Origin: Candidatus Eremiobacterota bacterium
GTDB taxonomy: Bacteria; Vulcanimicrobiota; CADAWZ01; Ess09-12
Reading direction: 5' to 3'
Assembly: GCA_031082125.1 (NCBI GenBank)
Contig: JAVHLM010000004.1
Span: 62,001-126,000 of the forward strand
DNA: 64,000 bases
The position numbers and the translations under genes were made by a program. The notes below the pieces were generated by a model. That model saw nothing but the letters and a program-made list of their open reading frames with translations. It made no database searches and was not told where the DNA came from. Below, in pieces: positions 16,988 through 25,113 of this stretch (position 1 is the stretch's first letter; every line of letters begins with the position of its first letter).

Positions 16988-19033
16988 ATGTTCTGTCCGT
17001 CCTGCGGGGGTAACAACATTGAAGGGGCCAGGTTCTGCACCCATTGCGGCATGAAAATGACCAGTGCCGCATCGGCCCCGCCTGCAGCCTCCTCCGCATC
17101 GGGCACTCTCTCGACGGGTACTCTCTCGACAGGCACCCTGCTTGACGGGCGCTATGTCATCGAGTCCCTCGTCTCGAGCGGGGGATTCGGCAAGGTGTAC
17201 CGGGCAAAGGACACTCGGTTCTCATCGGAAGTGGCCCTCAAGGAGATGACGGGCCAGGCGGGCTCCGATGAAGAGCAGTCCGTCTTCCAGCGCTATTTCA
17301 GGCAGGAAGCCCAGGTGCTCAGGAGCCTCAAGCACCCCTCTCTTCCCAGGGTGATTGACTATTTCAGCGAGCAGGACCGGTTCTTCCTGGTAATGGATTT
17401 CATCATGGGAGAGAGCCTCAGAAGCCTCATCGAAGGGAGGGCAGGGAACCCCGTCCCTGAAGAGGAGGTCCTGGAATGGTTCTTCCTGCTGCTGGACATC
17501 ATGGAATATCTCCATGGCCAGGAGCCTCCCATCATTCACCGGGACATCAAGCCCGACAACCTCATCTGGCAGGCGGGGAGAAAAGCCCTTTACCTCGTGG
17601 ATTTCGGCATCGTGAGGGTCGGCTGCGCCACAAAGACCCTCTCGTACGGCACGCCGGGCTATGCGCCACCGGAGCAGGCGCAAGGCCTGGCCCATCCCTC
17701 GATGGACATCTACTCGGCAGGAGCCACGCTCCACCATCTCCTTTCAGGGGTAGATCCCGCAGGGCACCCCTTTGATTTTGAGCCATTGGGCACAGTAAGG
17801 CGGGACATCCAGAGGGCCTTTGCCGACACCGTGGACAGGATGGTAGCCCTCAAGGCAAAGGAGAGATTCCAGAGCGTCGGGGAGATAAGGGAATTCTTCG
17901 ACCGTGAGTCATCGTCGGGTTCATTCTCTCAACAGGCGAAAGCAGCACCCGCAGGTGTCCTTCCCGCCGCGATGTCACAACCACCAGCCCCGGATGCCTC
18001 ATCTGCGCTGCCTCCTGCAGCTGTTATCCCGTCACCTCGGCCCGCTCCCGCGGAGCGCCAGGCGGTCTCTCCTGCTCCTCAGCCTCCCGCAGCGCCTTTG
18101 ATGCCATCCATAGCGGCTTCTATACCATCCGCCACTCAGCCGCAGCAGGAAAAGAAAGCTCCTGTGGCATGCATCAGAGAACCAGGCGAAAGCCCGGCAA
18201 AAGCACCGGAAAGGCCCCGGGGCAAGGACTCGCCGGCAGTCGTTCCTGAAGGCCTCACCTTCACCGGCATCAACGCCCAGGGCTTTGAGCTCTACCAGAA
18301 CCTGAGAGACAGGGCCCCGATGATATGGATACCGCAGGGTGAGGCTCTCCTGGGAGCCCATCATGATGACAGGGAGGGGCGCCCCGAGGAGAGGCCCCTT
18401 CACATGGCAGTGCTTTCTCCATACTGGGCCTATGAGCAACCCGTCACCAACAGGCAGTTCGCCCGCTTTGTCTCCCTCACGGGGTATGAGCCCGAGGGGG
18501 AATGGGAGGAATACTGGGAGAAATCCGGTGACGAGTACCCCGTGGTTCAGGTCTCCTGGAACGATGCCAGGGCTTACTGCGGGTGGGCCCGCGCGGAACT
18601 CCCGACAGAGGCCCAGTGGGAAAGGGGAGCCCGCGGCACCGATGAAAGAGTCTATCCCTGGGGGAGCTTTTTTGACGTCTGCCGCCTCAACTGCTGGGAC
18701 AGCCCCAAAGCCCCGTGGAAAGCTCATTTCTTCGAGGAGAAAGGGCCCTCCCCCCCGGGGGCCTACCCGGGAGGGGCATCACCCTGGGGATGCCTTGACA
18801 TGGCGGGGAATGTATGGGAGTGGTGCCTGGACAGCTTCAACGAGGGATTCTACAAGGCGGCGCCCCGCGTGAACCCCTTCCATGAATCGCCGAAGACCCC
18901 TTACAAAGTGGCAAAAGGAGGGGCCTGGAACGAGCTTCCCCGGAACTGCAGGATCGCAAGGAGGCTGAAAGTCGAGGCGGTAAGCGCCGCCAAGGAGAGG
19001 GGCTTCCGGGCCGTGATGAATTATGCTACCTGA
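16988..19033 (+). CDS. Ser/Thr protein kinase with zinc ribbon and C-terminal FGE-sulfatase domain
   Basis: The 681-residue product has four parts. A double-knuckle zinc ribbon (CPSCGGNN and CTHCG) fills residues 3-22. A Hanks-type kinase spans about 50-315, with SGGFGKVY as the glycine loop, the ATP-binding Lys in VALKEM, catalytic HRDIKPDN (about 182) and DFG (about 204). A Pro/Ala/Ser-rich linker follows to about 440. The last 240 residues are an FGE-sulfatase (SUMF1, C-type-lectin-like) domain (LPTEAQWERGARG, MAGNVWEW). No membrane segment is seen. The FGE domain has the NCR cysteine but lacks the first catalytic cysteine of true formylglycine-generating enzymes, so I infer a ligand-binding role. 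I chose the ATG at 16988 for its GAGG site. It overlaps the convergent pseudokinase gene by 8 bases. Confidence 0.9.
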   Translation: MFCPSCGGNNIEGARFCTHCGMKMTSAASAPPAASSASGTLSTGTLSTGTLLDGRYVIESLVSSGGFGKVYRAKDTRFSSEVALKEMTGQAGSDEEQSVFQRYFRQEAQVLRSLKHPSLPRVIDYFSEQDRFFLVMDFIMGESLRSLIEGRAGNPVPEEEVLEWFFLLLDIMEYLHGQEPPIIHRDIKPDNLIWQAGRKALYLVDFGIVRVGCATKTLSYGTPGYAPPEQAQGLAHPSMDIYSAGATLHHLLSGVDPAGHPFDFEPLGTVRRDIQRAFADTVDRMVALKAKERFQSVGEIREFFDRESSSGSFSQQAKAAPAGVLPAAMSQPPAPDASSALPPAAVIPSPRPAPAERQAVSPAPQPPAAPLMPSIAASIPSATQPQQEKKAPVACIREPGESPAKAPERPRGKDSPAVVPEGLTFTGINAQGFELYQNLRDRAPMIWIPQGEALLGAHHDDREGRPEERPLHMAVLSPYWAYEQPVTNRQFARFVSLTGYEPEGEWEEYWEKSGDEYPVVQVSWNDARAYCGWARAELPTEAQWERGARGTDERVYPWGSFFDVCRLNCWDSPKAPWKAHFFEEKGPSPPGAYPGGASPWGCLDMAGNVWEWCLDSFNEGFYKAAPRVNPFHESPKTPYKVAKGGAWNELPRNCRIARRLKVEAVSAAKERGFRAVMNYAT

Positions 19034-20873
19034 AATACTTTATGGCACAGGGATTTCTCCCTGTCTCTATCGTCGTCTCCACGTAACGGGAAACCGTGTT
19101 GACAATCGATATGTTGTGAGAGCCGTAATTCGCCACCCAGAGCTTCTTTGAGCTTTCAAAGGCCATTGATGAAGGATTTTTTCCCACTTTTATCTCGTGG
19201 GTCACTTTCTTTTCGGCAAGATTGAAGACCATCACCTTGAACCGCTCACTGTCACAGATATAGAGGTTTTCCTTCAGGGGATCGAGGGCCATGCATGAGG
19301 CTTTCTTGAGGCCGATGTTGGAATACTCCTCGACAACCTTGCTTTTCCTGGTGTTGAAGCACTGGATGCCGTCCCACTTCGTGCAGGCGATGTAGAGATT
19401 CTCCTCTGCGGCGTCGAGGGCGATGGGGCCCGCTCCTCCCGGCATTATAATAATGGCCTTGTTGATGTTGCCGATGGGATCCACTATATGGATGGAGTCA
19501 ACCGAAGTGTTGGAGATGAAGAGCAGGTTGTCACTCATTGAATAGGCCAGGTCCGTGGGCTTCCCGCCCGTGGGGATGATTGAGACCATTTCATTCCTGT
19601 CGGTGGAGACGACGGATATATTGTTCGTGGTCTCATTGACGCAGAAAAGCATGGGGCCTGCGAGGAGCATCCTTGTGGGGTTCCTGTCCACCGCCAGCGA
19701 CATGGTAATGTGGTTATGGAGCGTATCCATCAGGTCAATCGTTGAACGGGAGGTGTTCGAGAGGTAAGCCACGCTCCGTCCTTCGCAGATATCGCCGATA
19801 TCATAGTCGAGAACCTTCCTGTCCAGCAGTTTTCTCGTAGCGGCGTCAAGGGTTATCAGCTCGCGCCTGCAGGCAATCATCACGACAGGCCCCGGCTTTG
19901 TGTAGTTCCAGCCGGGGTGCATGAGGGCCCATATTATGATGGTAATGATGATAAGGGCTATGATCTCGGCAATGAAATAAGACAGCTTCTGCGAGAAGAT
20001 TGCATAGATGAGGTTATCCAGATTCCTTCTCGTGGGAAGGATATTGATGTAAAAAGGGGGAGTCTTCTCCTTTACCTTGACCTCTTCCTTCTCTTCGGTC
20101 TTAGGGTGGATCAGCTTGTTGATCTCCACGATGAAATCCTGGGCATCGCGGTAGTTGCGGGCGGGGTCATCGGAGAGGCAGCGGTAGATTATCTTGCTCA
20201 TCTGCTCGGAGCAGTTCGGGAGTTCAATGCTTATCTGGCGGGGATCATACTCCTTTTTCGCAAAGAGGAAATAGAGCGTTTTGCCCAGCTCAAAGTAATC
20301 GTCGGCGACATCGATAAAGCTCGTCGTGAAAGCCTTGAAATCCTGCTTCGGGTCGAAAAACCTGTTGAGTCCCAGGTTCACAAGCTGCACCCGGTTCTGG
20401 GCGTCAAGCATGACGTGGGCAGGGTCAAGCTCGCTGTGAATAAAGGGCTTGGGCCTTGTATGAAGATAGTTGAGGGCCTCCACGATGCCTAGGGCCCATT
20501 CGGCAATCTGCAGCTCTTCGAGGGCAGCGACGCTCATCTCGCTCAAGCCCTTGAGGGTGACGCCCTCGACGTTCTCCATTACCAGGTAATGGCGCTGGGC
20601 ATCCTTGAAGTGGTCCAGTATCCTGGGAAGGCTTTGATGCTCAAAGTTGGAGATCACCTCGAGAGTCTCGTAATATGCCTGCTCGCGGATCTTGAGCTCC
20701 TCCTCGCCGAATCCCGCATCGTCAGCGAAGATGAACTCCTTCAGAATCCAGGTCTTCTCGGTGATCTTGATGTCCTTGGCGAGATAGACGCCGCGGTTTC
20801 CGTCGAAAGAGAGAACTTTTCTTATCTTGTAACGGTTGTTGAGCACAAGATCGGGAAGAAGCGCTTCAGCCAT
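19026..20873 (-). CDS. Predicted pseudokinase, membrane anchored, with C-terminal beta-propeller
   Basis: The 615-residue product has an N-terminal kinase fold (about 10-270), one membrane segment (about 295-317) and an exported C-terminal half made of six or so 40-residue YVTN/NHL-like repeats, a beta-propeller. The kinase lysine (WILKEF) is kept, but the catalytic loop reads HSELDPAH in place of HRDxKxxN and the DFG motif reads NLG. Both acidic residues needed for phosphotransfer are altered, so the domain is probably inactive and serves as a scaffold or sensor relay. Divergently transcribed from the pilin cluster; its 3' end overlaps the FGE-kinase gene. Confidence 0.82.
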   Translation of the reverse strand: MAEALLPDLVLNNRYKIRKVLSFDGNRGVYLAKDIKITEKTWILKEFIFADDAGFGEEELKIREQAYYETLEVISNFEHQSLPRILDHFKDAQRHYLVMENVEGVTLKGLSEMSVAALEELQIAEWALGIVEALNYLHTRPKPFIHSELDPAHVMLDAQNRVQLVNLGLNRFFDPKQDFKAFTTSFIDVADDYFELGKTLYFLFAKKEYDPRQISIELPNCSEQMSKIIYRCLSDDPARNYRDAQDFIVEINKLIHPKTEEKEEVKVKEKTPPFYINILPTRRNLDNLIYAIFSQKLSYFIAEIIALIIITIIIWALMHPGWNYTKPGPVVMIACRRELITLDAATRKLLDRKVLDYDIGDICEGRSVAYLSNTSRSTIDLMDTLHNHITMSLAVDRNPTRMLLAGPMLFCVNETTNNISVVSTDRNEMVSIIPTGGKPTDLAYSMSDNLLFISNTSVDSIHIVDPIGNINKAIIIMPGGAGPIALDAAEENLYIACTKWDGIQCFNTRKSKVVEEYSNIGLKKASCMALDPLKENLYICDSERFKVMVFNLAEKKVTHEIKVGKNPSSMAFESSKKLWVANYGSHNISIVNTVSRYVETTIETGRNPCAIKYFR

Positions 20874-21052
20874 TGCCCACCTGCTTGAGATTGATGCTCA
20901 ATTCTCATTCTCCCTCAGTCGTAAATTACCTTTTTTCACCCTGGCGTGCCTGCCGCAGAAGATTCTCCCGGGGGAGGAGAGCAGAAAATAGGTCTAACGA
21001 AGTACTCCTGAATTACGCACATGGTAGGATGAACTATTCCATGCTTTAGTGC

Positions 21053-21058
21053 TATAAT
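21053..21058 (+). promoter_or_regulatory. -10 element before the prepilin gene cluster
   Basis: A perfect TATAAT lies 34 bases before the ATG at 21092. The -35 region (TGAACT, 21030-21035) is poor, so an activator may be needed. Confidence 0.45.
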
Positions 21059-21091
21059 ATATAGGTGGGAGACACCAGCGGAGGTTTGCCT

Positions 21092-22399
21092 ATGTCCCTG
21101 AAAAGAAAAGAGCGCGGATTATCCATCGCAATGACGCTCATCATTCTCACCATTCTTGTAGTAATAGTCTTCGCCATAGCCGCAAGAGGCATATACGGCC
21201 TGAGGGCCTCCACGCTGGAGAAGAGGGACAGGATTCTCTTCTATGCCGCCGAGGCGGGGATGCAGGAAGCCCTGCTCAATTACAAAAGAAACTCTTCTGA
21301 CTGGAGCAGCGGTATCCCTCTCAAGGAGATCTGGCGGAATGGCAGTGAAATCGCCCGGTGCCAGGTGAGCGTCACCAATAACCAGCAGGCCCTTCAGGGC
21401 GCCGCCAGTCTCACGGCCCCCGACGGGACCATAGTGCCTCCGGGCCTCTGCTACTTTCTCTCCACGGGGTCTTTCGCCAATTACCCCATTACCAAGAAAG
21501 TGGGCGTCATGGTGAAGTACTCCTTCCTGGGGACCTTCAACTATGCCCTTGCCGCCGGTGACAAAATCAGTTTTAATGCCAGTAGCAAGATATATGGGAA
21601 CATAAAGAGCAACAATACCATCAACTTCGAGGCGGCATGCGAAGTGATAAGCGTCAAGGGCCAGGGAAACGTGTTCTGCTCGAAAGATATCAATGTCAAC
21701 GCAAAGCTGGAGATGGAGACAAGCCAGTTCTGCAGGGCAAGAGCCGACATCACGGGCGCTTCCAAGATTTTAAATGCCACCGTGGTGGCCTATGATACCT
21801 CTGCGGATACGTTGCCCTTTTCATGCGAAGCTGCCACAACTATGGCTGATAGCACAGGGATTGAATCAATGCCCAACCCCGACATAAGCAAACTCTTAGC
21901 ATCGGCGACTCTGGTTGAGCACACAGAGACCACGTGGGACAAAGAACTGAACCTGGACAGCAAGGTCCATTATTTCCCCAACGGCGTCACTTTTGGAAAT
22001 AAGAGCAGCTATAAGGGGACAGGGAGCATTGTGACGGGAAACGGCACCAACATGGTTTTTGAGCGCTCCCTCGGTGACTCGAAGAGCTATTACCCGGTAA
22101 ATCTGGTCGCCCTGGGGAACTGGGACGCCCTCACAAAAAAATACAGCGGGGGTAACATTTCTTTTACAGGAGGCTCACACTGCTTTGTCAACGGCCTTGT
22201 CTTTGCCCATGGCTCTATCACCACAAACTCGACCTTCGCGGTCCAGGGCACTGTTATCGCATACAGTGGCATGGTGAGCACCAGTTCACAGGCGGACTTT
22301 ATTTTTTACCCTATCCCTGTATTCTGCCCGGGCTTTGAGGCATGGAGCATAGGGCCGGGGACAGAACGTGTTGATATTATTTCGTGGCAGAGAAAATAA
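21092..22399 (+). CDS. PilX-like pilus/prepilin-type protein with large beta-rich domain (copy 1)
   Basis: The 435-residue product starts with a short basic leader, RGLSIAMTLIIL and a single hydrophobic helix, ending in AAEAGMQEALLNY, the PilX N-terminal pattern of minor type IV pilins. The rest (about 90-435) is a Gly/Asn/Thr-rich, strand-rich region with polymer-like repeats (YGNIKSNNTINF and INVNAKLEMETSQ), probably a beta-helix. The ATG at 21092 has GCGGAGG 7 bases upstream. A second copy follows at 22660-23952 and two pseudopilins follow that, so this is a minor-pilin or pseudopilus operon. Prepilin peptidase and the assembly ATPase are not in the window. Confidence 0.75.
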   Translation: MSLKRKERGLSIAMTLIILTILVVIVFAIAARGIYGLRASTLEKRDRILFYAAEAGMQEALLNYKRNSSDWSSGIPLKEIWRNGSEIARCQVSVTNNQQALQGAASLTAPDGTIVPPGLCYFLSTGSFANYPITKKVGVMVKYSFLGTFNYALAAGDKISFNASSKIYGNIKSNNTINFEAACEVISVKGQGNVFCSKDINVNAKLEMETSQFCRARADITGASKILNATVVAYDTSADTLPFSCEAATTMADSTGIESMPNPDISKLLASATLVEHTETTWDKELNLDSKVHYFPNGVTFGNKSSYKGTGSIVTGNGTNMVFERSLGDSKSYYPVNLVALGNWDALTKKYSGGNISFTGGSHCFVNGLVFAHGSITTNSTFAVQGTVIAYSGMVSTSSQADFIFYPIPVFCPGFEAWSIGPGTERVDIISWQRK

Positions 22400-22500
22400 A
22401 GAGAGTTTTGAGCAGATCGAGCGATAGAGGGAACAAAGGCTCTGTCGCTTTCATTTTGCCGGGGAGCAAGAAGGGGATTTTTTCATGATGGACAATACTC

Positions 22501-22529
22501 TTGCAAGTGAGCCTGCTGCCCCTTATAAT
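22501..22529 (+). promoter_or_regulatory. Promoter for the second PilX-like gene
   Basis: TTGCAA (22501-22506) and TATAAT (22524-22529) are separated by exactly 17 bases. The leader of about 120 nt contains the hairpin at 22577-22604. Confidence 0.6.
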
Positions 22530-22576
22530 GAAGGAGGGGGCACCAGGAAAGAAGAACCCCGAAGAAAGGGGAATGG

Positions 22577-22604
22577 CTGTTCTGTAAGAAAACTTACAGA
22601 ACAG
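22577..22604 (+). promoter_or_regulatory. Perfect 12-bp hairpin in the leader of the second PilX-like gene
   Basis: The arms CTGTTCTGTAAG and CTTACAGAACAG are exactly complementary around an AAAA loop. No T-run follows, so it is not a simple terminator. It lies between the promoter at 22501 and the ribosome site at 22641, which suggests an mRNA-stabilising or regulatory structure, or a dyad operator. Confidence 0.5.
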
Positions 22605-22659
22605 GGCACACAAGCGGAGTATAATGGGATCAGGAACACAGGAGGGGGGATGGTTCATA

Positions 22660-23952
22660 ATGAGAACCAATAAAAGACAGCGGGGATTGTCAATCGCCAT
22701 CACGCTCATTATACTCACTATCCTTGTAGTAGTCGTCTTCGCCATCGGCGCAAGGGGAATCAACGGCCTCAGGGACACCACCATGGAGCGAAGGGACAAG
22801 GTGCTCTTCAATGCCGCCGAGGCAGGGGTTCAGGAAGCCCTCCTGAACTACAAGAAGAACATTCCGACATGGTCGGCAGGCATTCCTCTTAAGACGTGCT
22901 GGCAGAATGGAGGCGAGACTGTCCAGTACGAGGTGACGATAACGAACAACCAGATGGCGCTGCAGGGGTCACCCTCAATAACGGCGCCTGACGGTGTGCA
23001 GGTGCCGCCGGGCCTCTGCTACTTCCTCTCCACAGGGTCTATCGCCAATTACCCCATCACCAAGAAAGTGGGCGTCATGGTGAAGTACTCGTTCCTGGGG
23101 AACTTTGACTATGCCCTCGCTGCCGGCGACGCCATCAATTTCCAGTCCAATACCACCGTCTACGGAAATATAAAGAGCAACAAGACCATCACCTTCAGCT
23201 CGGCATGCTCTATTGTGAGCGTAAAGGGCTCAGGGAATCTGTTATCGGCAGAAAATATCGACGTGAAGGCAAGGCTCGTGATGGAAACCGGCCAGAATGC
23301 CTGGGCAAATGGAATTATCATCAATCCGACCAATATAGAAAATGCCAATGTGCAGTCCGGGCCGGGTTTGGTTACTCCTTTTGACCTTTCCGGCGACACC
23401 ACGGTATCACCGGCTCCCGGCACCGAAACGATGCCCAATCCCGACCTGAGCGTGCTTCTTGCCGGTTGCCAGAGCCATATGGAAACCAGTATAAACGGCG
23501 AGTTAGACCTTGGCAGCAAGGTTCATTACTTCCCCAACGGCATCACTTTCGGGAACAAGGCCTCTTTCAAGGGCACAGGGAGCATCGTCACAGGAAACGG
23601 CAAGAATATGACTTTTCAGACCAGTATCGGCGCGAAGCCTGACAAATACTACCCGGTGAACCTCATCGCCCTTGGTGAATGGGATGGATCAAAATACGTC
23701 GGGGGAAACATAAGCTTTGATCATGGCTGTCATTGCATCACCAACGGCCTTGTGTTCGCCCATGGCAAGATCGATATGCAGGCTGAATTCAAGACAAGGG
23801 GTACTACCATAGCTTACAATGGGATGGTCGGCACGGGCGGGCAGGCCGACTTCGAGTTTTTCCCGATGCCCGTGTTCTGCCCAGGCTTTGAAGCCTGGAA
23901 CATGGGGCCGGGGACTGCGCGCGTGGACATCGTCTCGTGGCAGAGACAGTAA
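22660..23952 (+). CDS. PilX-like pilus/prepilin-type protein (copy 2)
   Basis: The 430-residue product is a close paralogue of the protein encoded at 21092-22399, aligned over its full length: RGLSIAITLIIL helix, AAEAGVQEALLNY, and the same strand-rich C-terminal domain ending CPGFEAWNMGPG. Nucleotide identity is about 90% over a central stretch of about 100 bases by eye, well above the flanks, which suggests recent duplication or gene conversion. The ATG at 22660 has a GGAGGGGGG site 10 bases upstream; an out-of-frame ATG at 22650 would stop after 7 codons. Confidence 0.75.
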   Translation: MRTNKRQRGLSIAITLIILTILVVVVFAIGARGINGLRDTTMERRDKVLFNAAEAGVQEALLNYKKNIPTWSAGIPLKTCWQNGGETVQYEVTITNNQMALQGSPSITAPDGVQVPPGLCYFLSTGSIANYPITKKVGVMVKYSFLGNFDYALAAGDAINFQSNTTVYGNIKSNKTITFSSACSIVSVKGSGNLLSAENIDVKARLVMETGQNAWANGIIINPTNIENANVQSGPGLVTPFDLSGDTTVSPAPGTETMPNPDLSVLLAGCQSHMETSINGELDLGSKVHYFPNGITFGNKASFKGTGSIVTGNGKNMTFQTSIGAKPDKYYPVNLIALGEWDGSKYVGGNISFDHGCHCITNGLVFAHGKIDMQAEFKTRGTTIAYNGMVGTGGQADFEFFPMPVFCPGFEAWNMGPGTARVDIVSWQRQ

Positions 23953-23995
23953 CGGGTTGTTAAAGAGAGAGGCCGTTTTGCAAGGGAGTATGACC

Positions 23996-24475
23996 ATGAA
24001 AAGACAATATGTGAGGGACCGCAGAGGATTCAGCCTTATAGAGCTCCTGATAGCCATTGCCATCTTTCTCACGAGCTTCTGCATGATAATAGGCGTCTTT
24101 CCCGTCACGTTCCGCTCCATCCAGATGGCTAAGAACCAGATGCTGGCCACCCATTTTGCCGAGGAGCGCATTGAATACGTGAAGGGCATGGAGTTTGCCA
24201 GCATTCTCGCCATGTCAGAATATAATCCTCCTGCCCCGCCACCTGTCCCGTTGAATGGCAGCTTTACCGTCACCTCGATGGTGAACGGCGTGACGCAGAC
24301 CCTCTCCTATAACTGGAATATCCAGGTAAACAAGCTGCCGGATGCGGCTGCGAATCCGTGCGAGCTCTGCGGCGTGAGGGTTACTGTATGGTGGTATGAG
24401 AACAGCAATGAAGCCGCGACGATCAACAAGGTTCACTCCGTGGACCTCTATACCGAAGTTGCCAAGCTCAAGTGA
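23996..24475 (+). CDS. Type IV pilin/pseudopilin (PilV/GspI-like)
   Basis: The 159-residue product has a textbook class III prepilin signal: a short basic leader, RRGFSLIELLIAIAIF with cleavage after Gly and Glu at +5, then a hydrophobic helix. The globular part has a CELCGVRVTVWW strand pair. A length near 160 residues and a PilV-like GVFPVTFRSIQMAKN segment suggest a minor pilin. The ATG at 23996 has AAGGGA 8 bases upstream. It is followed by another prepilin gene. Confidence 0.82.
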   Translation: MKRQYVRDRRGFSLIELLIAIAIFLTSFCMIIGVFPVTFRSIQMAKNQMLATHFAEERIEYVKGMEFASILAMSEYNPPAPPPVPLNGSFTVTSMVNGVTQTLSYNWNIQVNKLPDAAANPCELCGVRVTVWWYENSNEAATINKVHSVDLYTEVAKLK

Positions 24476-24489
24476 GCAAGGAGGGCATC

Positions 24490-25113
24490 ATGTCAGGGGA
24501 ATTATCGTCTAAAAAGAGCACAGGCACAACCCTCGTGGAGCTCATGGTCTATATGACCCTTTTCTCCTGCGTGCTCTCCTGCGTGTACTGGGTGCTCATC
24601 ACCAGCATGCGCTATTACAACGTGGCCGATGCCTCGGTGGATCTCCAGAGCCAGGCGATGCGGGGCATGGCAACTCTCACGCAGGACCTGAGCGAGACCA
24701 CGTCGATGAGCGTTTATGACCTTGACGCCTCCACCCCCAAGGGCATAATCTTTGCAAGCCCCAGGAACTCCCAGAAAAAATACACCTACAATGCTTACAA
24801 CGAGCTTCTCTGGAAAAGATGGGTATGCTATTACATAGGCTCAAACAAAGGCGTGAGCTACCTCTATAGAAAAGAGGTGATCAATGACGCCGGCACCGCC
24901 ACCATCCCTGCAATTCCGGCCGGCAAGGACACCATCTCAGGATGGATAAACGACAACTCGCTCACCGCCACCACCGTGGCCAAGTATGTGGATTCCGTCA
25001 ACTTCGAGATATACACCGACATAGTGACGGCGACTTACAGCCTGGAGAACTCGCCGAGCACCGACAAGCGGAACACCCTCCAGATCACAAGCCAGATAAG
25101 GACCAGGAACTAG
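24490..25113 (+). CDS. Prepilin-type protein (PilW/GspJ-like)
   Basis: The 207-residue product has a prepilin-type N-terminus (TGTTLVELMVYMTLFS, Glu at +5 after the TG|T site) and one hydrophobic helix, then a soluble domain with strands typical of GspJ/PilW-type minor pilins. The cleavage site lacks the usual Phe/Met at +1. The start is set at the ATG at 24490, with GGAGG 5 bases upstream; a GTG at 24472 overlaps the preceding stop. Its end overlaps the convergent GH13-like gene by 4 bases. Confidence 0.75.
   Translation: MSGELSSKKSTGTTLVELMVYMTLFSCVLSCVYWVLITSMRYYNVADASVDLQSQAMRGMATLTQDLSETTSMSVYDLDASTPKGIIFASPRNSQKKYTYNAYNELLWKRWVCYYIGSNKGVSYLYRKEVINDAGTATIPAIPAGKDTISGWINDNSLTATTVAKYVDSVNFEIYTDIVTATYSLENSPSTDKRNTLQITSQIRTRN

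Noticed and set aside
22485-22673. Small reading frame between the two PilX-like genes
   Set aside because: A better-supported promoter lies inside it and the frame overlaps the ribosome site and start of copy 2; the hairpin also falls within it. Probably noncoding leader.
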